Shown piece after piece: positions 52,084-61,381 of a DNA stretch of 64,000 nt. Location of the stretch: positions 682,001-746,000 of the forward strand of contig NZ_VBSB01000010.1 in the NCBI RefSeq assembly GCF_013337765.1. Reading direction: 5' to 3'. This DNA comes from Mycolicibacterium sphagni (GTDB taxonomy: Bacteria > Actinomycetota > Actinomycetes > Mycobacteriales > Mycobacteriaceae). The notes beneath the pieces are model-generated. The model was given only the letters and a program-made list of their open reading frames with translations. It did no database searches and was not told where the DNA came from. Every line of letters starts with the position of its first letter. Within the stretch, counting starts at the first letter, position 1. The translations under genes were made by a program, and so were the position numbers.

Positions 52084-52500
52084 ATGACGTACTGGATCAA
52101 TACCGTCAGCGCCGACCACGTGCAGCGTGGCGTCGCCGGCGGATTCACTCAGGCCAATCATGGCAAGCCGTACATGCTGCGCAAGATGACCCGTGGCGAC
52201 TGGATCATCTTCTACTCGCCGAAAACCGCACTCGAACAAGGGGAATCGCTGCAGGCGTTCACCGCGATCGGGCGGGTCGCCGACGACGAGCCCTACCAGC
52301 TGTCACCCGAGCAGCCGTGGCGGCGCAAGATGGAATTCCTGCCCTGCACGGCGACACCGATCCGGCCCCTGCTGGACCAGTTGGAGTTCGTCGTCGACCC
52401 GCAGCGCTGTGGCTACAAGTTCCGGTTCGGGGTGTTCCGCATCGAGGAACCGGACTTCCTGCTCATCCGCTCGGCGATGACCCAGCCGCTTGCCGCCTGA
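52084..52500 (+). CDS. Stand-alone EVE-domain protein
   Basis: 138 aa EVE fold (PUA-like): MTYWINTVSADHV at the start and GDWIIFYSP in the middle. EVE domains bind modified bases in DNA or RNA, often in defence systems; this one is not linked to a nuclease or methyltransferase here. A TAGCGT -10 (52072-52077) ends six bases before the ATG. Confidence 0.83.
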   Translation: MTYWINTVSADHVQRGVAGGFTQANHGKPYMLRKMTRGDWIIFYSPKTALEQGESLQAFTAIGRVADDEPYQLSPEQPWRRKMEFLPCTATPIRPLLDQLEFVVDPQRCGYKFRFGVFRIEEPDFLLIRSAMTQPLAA

Positions 52501-52530
52501 GCCACAGCCCGCGGGAGTAATCTCGCGGTC

Positions 52531-53496
52531 ATGAGCAATCTGGAGACCGCACCGAAGGAATTCGCTTGCGTGTCAACAGATGCCGCAGAGCTCGAGGTGC
52601 TCTCGCCACGGGAGGTCCCGCTGGGCGGCGTGCGGGCCCTTCCGGTCCGGCGGACCTTGCCGCAGCACCAGCGCTCACTGATCGGCGCCTGGTGCTTTGC
52701 CGATCATTACGGCCCGCAGGACCTGCGGGAGTCCGCGGGCATGGATGTACCGCCCCACCCGCATACCGGACTGCAGACCGTCAGCTGGCTGTTCCGCGGA
52801 CAGATCGAGCACCGCGACAGCGCCGGCGTACACCAGCTCGTCAACCCGGGCGAGCTGAACCTGATGACCGCCGGAGCCGGGATCTGTCACTCCGAAGTCT
52901 CGACACCAGCGACCACGGTTCTGCATGGCGTGCAGTTGTGGGTCGCGCTTCCGGATGCCCATCGCAACACCGCGCGCGATTTCGATCACTTTGTGCCCGA
53001 ACCGGTTTCGCAAGACAACGCCGAGATCCGGGTGTTCCTTGGCGAGCTGGCCGGCCAGCGTTCACCAGTGCACACGTTCACGCCACTACTGGGCGCCCAG
53101 CTCGATCTGGCCGCCGGCGGCACGGTGGATCTCGATGTCGACCCGGGTTTCGAACACGGGGTGCTGTTGGATCTCGGCAGGGTCGACGTCGCCGGTCGGA
53201 CGCTGGACTCCGGGCAGTTGGCCTACCTGGGGCCCGGCTGCACCACCCTGCGTCTGTACAACCCAGCCGGGATGGCAGCCCGGGTCGTGCTGCTCGGCGG
53301 GGCGCCGTTCACCGAGGAGCTGTTGATGTGGTGGAACTTCGTCGCACGCAGCCACGACGAGATCGCCTCCTTCCGCCAGCTGTGGCAGGACGGCGACGAC
53401 AGGTTCGGCGCCGTCAACGGGTACACCGGTTCCGTCCCGCGATTGCCGGCACCCGCGCTGCCTGCCACCCGGTTGCGGCCCCGCCGCCGACCCTGA
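52531..53496 (+). CDS. Pirin-family protein
   Basis: 321 aa bicupin. Metal-ligand region HPHTGLQT, then HRDS and GICHSEVS, is conserved. Pirins have quercetinase or redox-sensor roles; the substrate is unknown. A GNAT gene follows after 10 bp. Confidence 0.88.
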   Translation: MSNLETAPKEFACVSTDAAELEVLSPREVPLGGVRALPVRRTLPQHQRSLIGAWCFADHYGPQDLRESAGMDVPPHPHTGLQTVSWLFRGQIEHRDSAGVHQLVNPGELNLMTAGAGICHSEVSTPATTVLHGVQLWVALPDAHRNTARDFDHFVPEPVSQDNAEIRVFLGELAGQRSPVHTFTPLLGAQLDLAAGGTVDLDVDPGFEHGVLLDLGRVDVAGRTLDSGQLAYLGPGCTTLRLYNPAGMAARVVLLGGAPFTEELLMWWNFVARSHDEIASFRQLWQDGDDRFGAVNGYTGSVPRLPAPALPATRLRPRRRP

Positions 53497-53506
53497 AGGA
53501 GTTCCG

Positions 53507-53848
53507 ATGACCACCGATAAGACCGGCGCACCCACCACCGTCACCGCAGGCACGGACCGGTTCACGATCGCCGTCGATGGCCAGCGGGTCGGCCTGGTGG
53601 CTTTCGTCGACCACAACGGCCAGCGGATCTTTCTGCACACCGAGGTCGACGACGCCTACGAGGGACGGGGACTGGCCGGCATCCTGGTGTCCGAAGCGCT
53701 GGCCGCCACCCGCGATGCCGGGCTGCGGATCGTCGCGGTGTGCCCGATGGTCGCCGGCTATCTCGATAAACATCACGACTTCGACGACGTCCTCGATCCG
53801 CTCACCGCCGACGTCAAACGCTTCCTACAGACGGTGCAAAACGGATAG
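53507..53848 (+). CDS. GNAT-like N-acetyltransferase (YjdJ type)
   Basis: 113 aa. LHTEVDDAYEGRGLAGILV is the acetyl-CoA loop of the small GCN5-like family, and VCPMVAGYLDKH is typical. It is probably a small-molecule acetyltransferase. AAGGAG lies seven bases upstream of the ATG, in the tail of the pirin gene. Confidence 0.85.
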   Translation: MTTDKTGAPTTVTAGTDRFTIAVDGQRVGLVAFVDHNGQRIFLHTEVDDAYEGRGLAGILVSEALAATRDAGLRIVAVCPMVAGYLDKHHDFDDVLDPLTADVKRFLQTVQNG

Positions 53849-53864
53849 CTCGACTAACGGCCGC

Positions 53865-53870
53865 TATCGT
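53865..53870 (+). promoter_or_regulatory. -10-like element before the thioesterase gene
   Basis: TATCGT ends eight bases before GTG 53879, with no Shine-Dalgarno sequence, consistent with a leaderless start. Confidence 0.35.
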
Positions 53871-53878
53871 GTGAGCTC

Positions 53879-54688
53879 GTGACACGTCCGGCGTACCTCG
53901 TCTCCGACGGCGACGTGCTGTTGCCCAGCACGACATGTAAAGGGCCGTGGGGTCAGACGATCAGCGGGCACGTCGTCGGCGGCATCCTCGCGCGCTCACT
54001 GGAACAGGTGGGAAGCGGTCCCGACCTCGTGCCCGCCCGCCTGACCGTCGACCTGCTGCGGCCCACCGCCATCGCGCCGCTGGAGGTGCGCACCACCGTG
54101 CAGCGCGACGGCAGGCGTATTCGGCTGGTGGACGCCGAACTCGTCCAGAACGACGTCGTGGTGTCCCGGGCCAGTGCCGTGTTCCTGCGCCGCGGCGAGC
54201 ACCCGGCCGGCGAAATCTGGTCGTCGCCGGTCGCCATGCCGCCGTTGCCTCCGGATCCCGGGCCGCTGCCCGATGACTTGATGATGTTCGTCTGGGGGTA
54301 CGGGGGAGACGGCGGATCCAGCGGCGCGATGGCCTTCACCGAATGGGGTGACGCCACGGGCCCGAAATACGCCTGGATCCGGCAGGTCCGTCCGCTTGTC
54401 GAAGGCGAGGTCACCAGCCCGTTCGTCGCAGTGGCCATGGCCGCGGACGCGGCGAGTGCGACATCCCATTGGGGCACAGGGGGTTTGCGCTACATCAATG
54501 CCGACTACACGCTGACGCTGGCCCGTGAGCCGGTCGGGGACTACATCGGTCTGGCGGCCACCAGCCATACCAGTCAGGACGGCGTGGCGGCCGGAGCGGC
54601 AACGGTGTTCGACGTGCACGGGCCGATCGGCAATGCGACCACCGTCGGCTTGGTCAACCCTGTGGAGTCGTTCCATCCCAGGGCGTAG
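53879..54688 (+). CDS. Acyl-CoA thioesterase-family protein (TesB-like double hotdog)
   Basis: 269 aa with two hotdog-type halves: LRPTAIAPLEVRTTVQRDGRRI in the first and YINADYTLTLAREPVGDYIGL in the second. It should hydrolyse acyl-CoA or a related thioester. The GTG start is nine bases before the next gene's end point; the cyclase-family gene starts nine bases after its stop and is probably co-transcribed. Confidence 0.82.
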   Translation: MTRPAYLVSDGDVLLPSTTCKGPWGQTISGHVVGGILARSLEQVGSGPDLVPARLTVDLLRPTAIAPLEVRTTVQRDGRRIRLVDAELVQNDVVVSRASAVFLRRGEHPAGEIWSSPVAMPPLPPDPGPLPDDLMMFVWGYGGDGGSSGAMAFTEWGDATGPKYAWIRQVRPLVEGEVTSPFVAVAMAADAASATSHWGTGGLRYINADYTLTLAREPVGDYIGLAATSHTSQDGVAAGAATVFDVHGPIGNATTVGLVNPVESFHPRA

Positions 54689-54697
54689 AAAGGTGCG

Positions 54698-55471
54698 ATG
54701 AGAAGGTTCGTCGACATCTCGGTCCCGCTGCAGGCCGGCATCGCGTCTGATCCTCCCGGCCACCTGCCGGAGATCGACTACTTCGACCACAAGCAGACCG
54801 CGTCCGAGGTGGTGTCCTTCTTCCCCGGCGCGACGGTCGACGACCTTCCTGACGGCGAGGGGTGGGCGATCGAGCGGGTGCGCATCACCACCCACAACGG
54901 AACACACCTCGACGCCCCGTACCACTACGCCTCGACGATGGACGGCGGGAAGCGCGCCATCACCATCGACGAGGTGCCGCTCGAGTGGTGCCTGCAGCCG
55001 GCGGTCAAACTCGACTTCCGGCACTTGCCGGACGGCTACGTGGTGACCGCCGCCGACGTCGAGGCCGAACTCGACCACATCGGACATTCGCTGTCGCCGC
55101 TGGAAATCGTGCTCGTCAACACCAGCGCAGGCACACGCTATGGGCAGGCCGACTACGTGGGAAAAGGGTGCGGAATGGGCCGCGACGCCACCCTCTATCT
55201 GCTCGAGCGCGGTGTGCGGCTCACCGGAACGGATGCCTGGAGCTGGGACGCACCGTTCTCCTACACCGCGCAGCGGTACGCGCAGGACCACGACGCATCG
55301 ATCATCTGGGAAGGCCACCGTGCCGGCCGCACGATCGGCTACTCACACATCGAGAAGCTGCACAATCTGGAGTCGTTGCCCGCCAACGGATTTGAGGTGT
55401 CCTGCTTCCCGGTGAAGGTGCATGCCGCATCAGCGGGATGGACCCGTGCCGTGGCGATCTTCGACGACTGA
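54698..55471 (+). CDS. Cyclase-family protein (kynurenine formamidase-like)
   Basis: 257 aa. HNGTHLDAPYHY is the metal-binding HxGTHxDxPxH motif and the C-terminal region carries the expected His/Glu environment (GYSHIEKL). Members hydrolyse formamides or isatin, or act on other cyclic amides. The substrate is not known. Confidence 0.85.
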   Translation: MRRFVDISVPLQAGIASDPPGHLPEIDYFDHKQTASEVVSFFPGATVDDLPDGEGWAIERVRITTHNGTHLDAPYHYASTMDGGKRAITIDEVPLEWCLQPAVKLDFRHLPDGYVVTAADVEAELDHIGHSLSPLEIVLVNTSAGTRYGQADYVGKGCGMGRDATLYLLERGVRLTGTDAWSWDAPFSYTAQRYAQDHDASIIWEGHRAGRTIGYSHIEKLHNLESLPANGFEVSCFPVKVHAASAGWTRAVAIFDD

Positions 55472-55473
55472 CC

Positions 55474-55749
55474 TCAGGGCCAGGGACCGCCCACCGGTGG
55501 ACCGCCGCCGCGCGGTGACTGGTTCTGCAGGATGCCCAGGCAGGTGCCCAGCGATTTGCCTGGGATGCAGGGGATTCCGCCGACGCTCGGCACACCGTTG
55601 GCCACATAGCACTGGCCGGTGATCGGGTCGGACAGATGCCCGATCGGGCAGGCGCCGGCCGGTGCGGCTACGACGACGGGCGCGGCCACGAAGAGTGCAC
55701 CGCACGCGGCGGCCAGCAGCGCCCGAGACATCCCTACCCGCGAAACCAT
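55474..55749 (-). CDS. Small secreted cysteine-rich protein
   Basis: 91 aa with a Sec signal peptide (ending near PAGA), then four cysteines in CPIGHL, QCYV, PCIPG and TCLG, and a Gly/Pro tail. Likely exported with two disulfides. No family is recognised. Confidence 0.7.
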   Translation of the reverse strand: MVSRVGMSRALLAAACGALFVAAPVVVAAPAGACPIGHLSDPITGQCYVANGVPSVGGIPCIPGKSLGTCLGILQNQSPRGGGPPVGGPWP

Positions 55750-55758
55750 CCTGTGAGC

Positions 55759-56508
55759 TTACTGCGAGGCTGCCGCACCGGTGACCACGATCGGCCGCCC
55801 GAATCTGGTCCGCATGCTGGGGGAGTACAGCGCCCGCAACCGTTCGCCCGCGGTGCGCACACCGCCTGCTGCCACCAGCTCGTCGTCGAGACCGAGAAGG
55901 TCAGCGGACTGCAGCGACCACGGGTCGTGCTCGTTGGGCACCCACCAGGTGCGCCCCGCCTTGCGGGTGTGGGCGCCCCAGCGCGCGGTCAGCCAGATTT
56001 CCAACGGCGTCGGGACGACGGCCTCACCGAGCCGCACCGTGACACGGCTGCACAATCCGCGCTGCGGCCAGCGCCGCACGCTGTCGTAGCGGATGACGTC
56101 CGCCGACCGGGTGACCCGCATCCGCGCCCACGTATAGGGCACCCCGATCGTGAGGCGGATGGCCGGCACCACCGCCAGCCGCGCGGTCTCCAGCGACCGG
56201 AACAGCACGCCGTGTCGGCCGGCGTCATCGACCGAATACAGCCGCACGTTGGTTTCGGCGAAGGCACCGAAGTACGGCACCGTCGGGCTCGCACCCACCT
56301 TTGTGTAGCCCATCCGGAACGGGATCAGCCCGACGTACGTCATACCGTCGAACACATCCGGGCGGGTGCCCGCCGGATACAGATGCGCGACATCGTCGGG
56401 GCGCACCGGCCAGTGCAGGAACGTCAGGTCCAGCCAGCTCTGGTCGAACCACACCGGCCCGTCCAGCGGTGGGGCAGCGACGGGGAAGCCGGCGAGATCA
56501 TCGATCAC
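55759..56508 (-). CDS. DUF2071-family protein (YqjF-like)
   Basis: 249 aa from the GTG ending at 56508, eight bases after the upstream stop; the start is uncertain because no Shine-Dalgarno is visible. WLDLTFLHWPV and PDVFDGMTYVGLIPFRM are DUF2071 hallmarks. Function unknown; follows the amidohydrolase as a probable operon member. Confidence 0.75.
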   Translation of the reverse strand: MIDDLAGFPVAAPPLDGPVWFDQSWLDLTFLHWPVRPDDVAHLYPAGTRPDVFDGMTYVGLIPFRMGYTKVGASPTVPYFGAFAETNVRLYSVDDAGRHGVLFRSLETARLAVVPAIRLTIGVPYTWARMRVTRSADVIRYDSVRRWPQRGLCSRVTVRLGEAVVPTPLEIWLTARWGAHTRKAGRTWWVPNEHDPWSLQSADLLGLDDELVAAGGVRTAGERLRALYSPSMRTRFGRPIVVTGAAASQ

Positions 56509-56516
56509 CGGAATGA

Positions 56517-58124
56517 TTATTGGTGTTGGCCGCGAAGGTAGGTCGCCCGAATCGGCAGATCGGGCAATTCGAGCGCCGGGACGGCGCGCGGATCGTGCTG
56601 CAGCCAAACGAAGTCGGCGCTGGCACCGGGAGTGATTCGTCCCCAGTTGTCTTCGGCGAATGCCTGGTAGGCAACGGCGTTGGTGTAGGCCGAAAGCGCA
56701 CGTTCGATCGGCACGATCTCATGCGGTGTCCAGCCGCCAACAGGCTGTCCTTCGGCGGTGCGGCGCGATGTCGCGACTGCGATGCCGTCCAGCGGGGCGC
56801 CCGAGGACACCGGCCAGTCCGAGCCGAAGGCCAGTGCCGCACCGGAGCGATTCAGTGTTTGCATCTGGTACTGGCGGTCGGAGCGCTCGGCGCCGAGGCG
56901 GGGAGTCGTCAGCACGGTCATCAGTGCGTCCATCTGGGCCCACAGCGGTTGCATGTTGGGGATGACGCCGAGTGCGGCGAACCGCCCGATATCGGTGTCG
57001 TCCACCAATTGCACGTGGGCGATCACCGGCCGTCGATCGCGAGGTCCGTTGCAGGACAACACATATTCGATAGCGTCGAGGGCCTGGCGGACGGCGGCGT
57101 CACCGATGGCATGGATGTGAATCTGCAGACCGAGCTCGTCGACCCGGCGGGCCGCCTCGGCCAGCGAATCACCCTCCCAGTTGCGCATGCCGTGGCTGTG
57201 CAAGCCTGAGCAGTACGGAGCAAGCAACGAACCGGTCTCGTTCTCGACGACTCCGTCGGCGAAGAACTTCACCGTCTGCGCGGTCAGCAAGGGAGATCCC
57301 GCGTCCTCGACGGCACTCCGCGCCGCCGCGAAATGTTCAATCTGCGCATCGAAATGGCGCGGATCGGCATACAGCGCCAGATTGAACCTCATCCGCAATG
57401 CACCCTGCCGGGCCGCCGCGACATAAGTCGCGACGTCTCCCGGTTCCACCCACGCGTCCTGGACCCACGTCACGCCACGAGCCAGGTAGTAGTCCGCGGC
57501 GGTCCCGAGCGCGGCGATACGCTGGCGCTCGTCGCGGGGTGGCATCACATTCATCACCAGATCGGTTGCGCCCCACTCTCGTAGCGTGCCAAGCACGGAT
57601 CCGTCTGGCCGGTGCGGGATCTCGCCGAGCATGGGGTCCGGGGTGTCCGCTGTGATGCCGGCGCGTTCGATGGCCGCGGTGTTGCACCACAGCGTGTGGT
57701 AGTCCCAGGCGCGCAGGACCACGGGCCGATCGGGCACCGCAGCGTCCAGCCAGCGGGCGTCGAACAGGCCGCCCGGTGTCAGGCTGCCATCGTAGGAGGC
57801 GCCGACGATCCACTCTTCGTCAGGATGCTCCGCGGCGTAAACCTTGACCGCAGTGACGATTTCGTCGATCGTGCCGCACCCCCGGACCGGAGGCCCGACG
57901 GCTTCGAGTCCACCATAGAGCGGATGGGCGTGTCCGTCCCCGAAGGACGGCATCAGGAATCCGCCGTCGAGGTCGACATGCTCAACGTCGCCGGCGGCCA
58001 GTTCCCGGGCTTGTGCACCTAATGCACGCACCACCCCGTCGGTGACCAGAACCGCGTCGGAGTTGCTGCCGTCGCCGGTCCAGATGACACCGCCGGTGAA
58101 CAAGGTCGAGCTGAGGGCGGTCAT
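56517..58124 (-). CDS. Amidohydrolase family 3 protein (YtcJ-like)
   Basis: 535 aa. FGDGHAHP is the HxH metal motif; VKFFADGV, IHIHAIGD, AHVQLVD and GSDWPVSS complete the metal site. YtcJ-like enzymes hydrolyse exocyclic amide or formamide groups; the substrate is unknown. The previous gene on this strand is a YdeI-like gene 66 bp away. Confidence 0.87.
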   Translation of the reverse strand: MTALSSTLFTGGVIWTGDGSNSDAVLVTDGVVRALGAQARELAAGDVEHVDLDGGFLMPSFGDGHAHPLYGGLEAVGPPVRGCGTIDEIVTAVKVYAAEHPDEEWIVGASYDGSLTPGGLFDARWLDAAVPDRPVVLRAWDYHTLWCNTAAIERAGITADTPDPMLGEIPHRPDGSVLGTLREWGATDLVMNVMPPRDERQRIAALGTAADYYLARGVTWVQDAWVEPGDVATYVAAARQGALRMRFNLALYADPRHFDAQIEHFAAARSAVEDAGSPLLTAQTVKFFADGVVENETGSLLAPYCSGLHSHGMRNWEGDSLAEAARRVDELGLQIHIHAIGDAAVRQALDAIEYVLSCNGPRDRRPVIAHVQLVDDTDIGRFAALGVIPNMQPLWAQMDALMTVLTTPRLGAERSDRQYQMQTLNRSGAALAFGSDWPVSSGAPLDGIAVATSRRTAEGQPVGGWTPHEIVPIERALSAYTNAVAYQAFAEDNWGRITPGASADFVWLQHDPRAVPALELPDLPIRATYLRGQHQ

Positions 58125-58190
58125 GCGACTCCTAGAACGGATCTGTTTCGTCCTAGTGTGAACTGGCTCGTCCGTCTTCGCCCGTCCCGG

Positions 58191-58460
58191 CTAGGCCTTT
58201 CCGTTGCGCTCCCGGTGTTTGCAGCCGGGCCAGCAGCACGGCCGGCGCATCCCTTCCTCCAACTCTTCCTGGGTGCGGCGGATGCGGCGCTCTCGCGTCT
58301 TGTCCTGCTTGGCGTCTTCGACCCAGCAGATGAACTCGTTGCGCGCCAGGGGAGTGATGTCGCGCCAGGCCGCCAACGCGGTGTCGTTGCCGAGCAACGC
58401 GGTGCGTAAGTCTGCCGGAAGCTTGTGCACCACCCCACCGGGGACCGTCTGCGTGCTCAT
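58191..58460 (-). CDS. YdeI/OmpD-associated-like protein
   Basis: 89 aa. LAAWRDITPLARNEFICWVEDAKQ is the family core, followed by a basic region and CCWPGCKHR at the C-terminus, a possible metal site. Function uncertain. Confidence 0.8.
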   Translation of the reverse strand: MSTQTVPGGVVHKLPADLRTALLGNDTALAAWRDITPLARNEFICWVEDAKQDKTRERRIRRTQEELEEGMRRPCCWPGCKHRERNGKA

Positions 58461-58589
58461 TAGGCCAGGTTAGCCAGCCTCGCCGGCCGTACCGGGATAT
58501 GGCGGCCGAATTTCGGTCGCGGTTGGTGTTTCGCCGCGCGGCCGATTTGCTCCGGTTACCGTTGACCGCATACGGGGAGGGGCTAAGCG

Positions 58590-59690
58590 GTGGAGGACGA
58601 GGCGACTCACTGGCGAGACGGCCAGGCTTCGGGACCTGTCGGACGATGGTGGCAGCAACCCGATCACTTCGACTGGCTCACCGGGTATCTGCGCGCTCGT
58701 GGACTGGGGTGGCCGACACGGCTGCTGATGGCCGTCATCTCCGCGGCATTGATGCTCATGGCGGCGGCCGCACTGACGTCGCGGGACTTGCCTCTGGTGG
58801 TCCAGGCTGCCTTCAGCATCGCCTCGGTGGTCATCGGTCTCGGTTACGCCGTGTTGTGGCTGCGGGGATGGCCGACGAAGCGGCAGTCGCTCGCGATGGC
58901 GTGGCTCGGCGGCGGAATCGTCGCGGCGGGGTGTGTGCTGCAGCCCCAGCCCGTGATCGCATTGATGGGCTGCACCGGCGTGGCGATTCTTGGCGGATAC
59001 GCCGCGTTCTTCCACAACACGAAGGCCATCACGGTCGTCGTTGTCTTCGGCATCGCTGCCGGCGTGCTGTGTGCGATACGGGTGGCCGCGGTAGATGGCT
59101 GGGTGGTCGCCACTGCGGGGTTGTGGCTGGTCATCGAACTCAATCTTGCTGTGCCGCTGGCGATCCAAACGGTGGTGCGCACCCTGGGCGCCGATGTCGT
59201 GCGCTCCGACCAGGACCCGCTCACCGGCGTTCTGAATCGACGTGCTTTCTATGAACGCGCGGCGACCCTGTTGACCTCACCGGGTAACGACTTGCACCTG
59301 GTCGTCGTGATGATCGACCTGGACAAGTTCAAGAGGCTCAACGACGCCTACGGCCACCTCGCCGGGGACCAGGCGCTGACCGCCGTCGGCTGGGTACTGC
59401 GCGAGTCCAGCACCAGTTCGGCAATCATCGGACGCTTCGGCGGCGAGGAATTCATCGTCATCGATGCCGCACCGGCCGACGTCGCCGAGCGGCTGCCGGC
59501 AGAACTGTGTGCTGCCATCGCTGCATCGCCGCACCCGGTCACCGCGAGTGTCGGGGCGGCCATCGTCCGCTGGGGTTGCGGTTCGGCGATGGATGATCTG
59601 ATCCGGGCGGCCGACGCCGCCATGTATGCGGCCAAACGGGCCGGCGGCAACCAGACGCGAATCTGCCGGCCTGCCCGGGTCGGGGGCTGA
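58590..59690 (+). CDS. Diguanylate cyclase with multi-TM sensor
   Basis: 366 aa. About six N-terminal membrane helices (45-205) precede a GGDEF domain: MIDLDKFKRLNDAYGH and the active-site FGGEEF (about 284-288). The RxxD product-inhibition site is absent (TSSA at that place). It should make c-di-GMP without I-site feedback. GTG start with GGGAGGGG upstream. The second GGDEF gene follows at 18 bp. Confidence 0.87.
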   Translation: MEDEATHWRDGQASGPVGRWWQQPDHFDWLTGYLRARGLGWPTRLLMAVISAALMLMAAAALTSRDLPLVVQAAFSIASVVIGLGYAVLWLRGWPTKRQSLAMAWLGGGIVAAGCVLQPQPVIALMGCTGVAILGGYAAFFHNTKAITVVVVFGIAAGVLCAIRVAAVDGWVVATAGLWLVIELNLAVPLAIQTVVRTLGADVVRSDQDPLTGVLNRRAFYERAATLLTSPGNDLHLVVVMIDLDKFKRLNDAYGHLAGDQALTAVGWVLRESSTSSAIIGRFGGEEFIVIDAAPADVAERLPAELCAAIAASPHPVTASVGAAIVRWGCGSAMDDLIRAADAAMYAAKRAGGNQTRICRPARVGG

Positions 59691-59708
59691 GCCAGCAGGA
59701 ATGGCCTA

Positions 59709-61016
59709 ATGTTCAAGGCTGTGGCTGGTTCGGGTGGGCAGCGGCTATCGCTCCGGACACTGATTCTCTGCAGCGTCGGGGTCATCACTGTCGTCTTCGT
59801 GGCCACGATGGCGGCGTCGATCGTCGGACGGATTTCGGTCGCACGCGATGTCCAGACCCTCGGTGACCGCCTCATCCCCGTCAGATCCCAGCTCGCTGAA
59901 CTGAGTCGCGCATACGTCGACCAGGAAACGGGGCAGCGGGCGTATCTACTGACCGGCAACGTGATTGCGCTCGACCTGTTCGAAGTCGGGGCCGCCACTG
60001 CCAATCGCCTTGTGCCCGAGCTACACCGGGAGCTTGCGGACATGCCCGGTGCCGATTCACTGCTCTCTCACTTCGAGGACGAGGTGACGGCGGCCCAGAC
60101 GTGGAAGCGTCAAGCGGCCGACCCTCAGATCGTCGCGCTGCGTGTCGGACCCATTCCGCGCGCCCAGCTCGACCAAATGGTTCTCGACGGGAAGAACCTG
60201 TTCGACACGCTCCGAGAACGGTTCCGCGCCCTCAACGCCCAGATCGACGCCCTGATCGCCGAACAGATCCAGCACATCCGATCGGTGCTGCGCACGGCGA
60301 ACGTCAGCCAGTATGTTGCGGTCGCGCTCCTGGTGGCCAGCGTCATCGGCTCCATCATCACCGTGCAGCGCATGCTCACCCAGCCGGTCTCCCGGCTGGT
60401 ACGCACGGTCCGGGCGGTGGCCGATGGCGACTACGACCAACCCATCGGCCGGGGCGGCCCCCGCGAGATCGCGGAGATATCTGCGGCGGTCGACGATATG
60501 CGCAACCGGCTGAGAGAGCTCGCCCGGTTCGACAGTGTCACCGGCTTGGTCAACCGTGCCGAGACGATGACCCGGCTCAGCGCCGCGCTCAACAATCCGC
60601 GGTCGCCGCGCGCGCGAGTGGGCGTTCTGTATTGCGATATCGATCACCTCAAGCAGATCAACGACACCTGGGGTCATGCAGTCGGCGACGCCGTGCTGTC
60701 GACCATCGCGGCCCGGATGCGTGAGTGCGTCCATCTGGAGGACACCGTGGGGCGGATCGGCGGTGACGAGATCCTGATCCTGTTGCAGACCATTGGCTGC
60801 ACGGACGAAGCCGTCGAGATCGGTGAACGGATCCGTCGCCTAGCCGCCGAGCCGATTCATCAATTCGGTTTGACCCTCCACACGACCCTGAGTATCGGAG
60901 CCACCTTGTCGTCCGCGGCGGGCGACACCGCTGCCGCGGTGACGGCTCGGGCCGACGCAGCGATGTACCAAGCCAAGCAGGCCGGCCGCAATGTTGTTGT
61001 CGGCATCGACTCGTGA
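59709..61016 (+). CDS. CHASE3-HAMP-GGDEF protein
   Basis: 435 aa. An N-terminal helix is followed by a CHASE3-like periplasmic domain (QETGQRAYLLTGN), a second helix, HAMP (VSRLVRTVRAVADGDY) and a GGDEF domain. The active-site motif is GGDEI (351-355), Phe changed to Ile, and the I-site is HLED. Both changes may reduce or alter activity. The gene ends before a strong terminator. Confidence 0.87.
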   Translation: MFKAVAGSGGQRLSLRTLILCSVGVITVVFVATMAASIVGRISVARDVQTLGDRLIPVRSQLAELSRAYVDQETGQRAYLLTGNVIALDLFEVGAATANRLVPELHRELADMPGADSLLSHFEDEVTAAQTWKRQAADPQIVALRVGPIPRAQLDQMVLDGKNLFDTLRERFRALNAQIDALIAEQIQHIRSVLRTANVSQYVAVALLVASVIGSIITVQRMLTQPVSRLVRTVRAVADGDYDQPIGRGGPREIAEISAAVDDMRNRLRELARFDSVTGLVNRAETMTRLSAALNNPRSPRARVGVLYCDIDHLKQINDTWGHAVGDAVLSTIAARMRECVHLEDTVGRIGGDEILILLQTIGCTDEAVEIGERIRRLAAEPIHQFGLTLHTTLSIGATLSSAAGDTAAAVTARADAAMYQAKQAGRNVVVGIDS

Positions 61017-61035
61017 ACCCCAGCCAGCGAAGGCG

Positions 61036-61064
61036 AAAAACCCCGGCCAGAAGCCGGGGTTTTT
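61036..61064. terminator. Bidirectional intrinsic terminator
   Basis: A 12-bp perfect stem (AAAAACCCCGGC / GCCGGGGTTTTT) with a CAGAA loop has T-tracts on both strands. It can end both the GGDEF operon (plus strand) and the tRNA-Leu transcript (minus strand). Confidence 0.88.
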
Positions 61065-61073
61065 CTGCAATTG

Positions 61074-61156
61074 TGGGCGAAGGGGGACTTGAACCCCCAC
61101 GTCCCGAAGGACACTGGCACCTGAAGCCAGCGCGTCTGCCATTCCGCCACTCGCCC
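61074..61156 (-). tRNA. tRNA-Leu (anticodon CAG)
   Basis: 83 nt class II tRNA. The acceptor stem GGGCGAG pairs with TTCGCCC, the anticodon loop TTCAGGT reads CAG (codon CUG), and the long variable arm GTGTCCTTCGGGACGT is typical of Leu. The T arm has GTTCAAGTC. CCA is not encoded. A weak TACGCT -10 lies 14 bases upstream on the minus strand. Confidence 0.95.
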
Positions 61157-61381
61157 GAAACAACCGGGGGAGCGTATCACGGCTGAGGGGGTGAACCTCA
61201 ACTCGCGCCCACGGCTCCCACCAGCCTAACGACCCCCGTCACACCCCTGCCGCCGAGCCCCTGACCTGGTGTAACGGGATTCTCAGAATTCTCATGGTGA
61301 CGGGGCGTCGACCTGGGCCGATACCATCGAGGGAAGGCATGCGCCGACGCGACATGCGTCGAACTCGAGGTAGGCGGTGAG

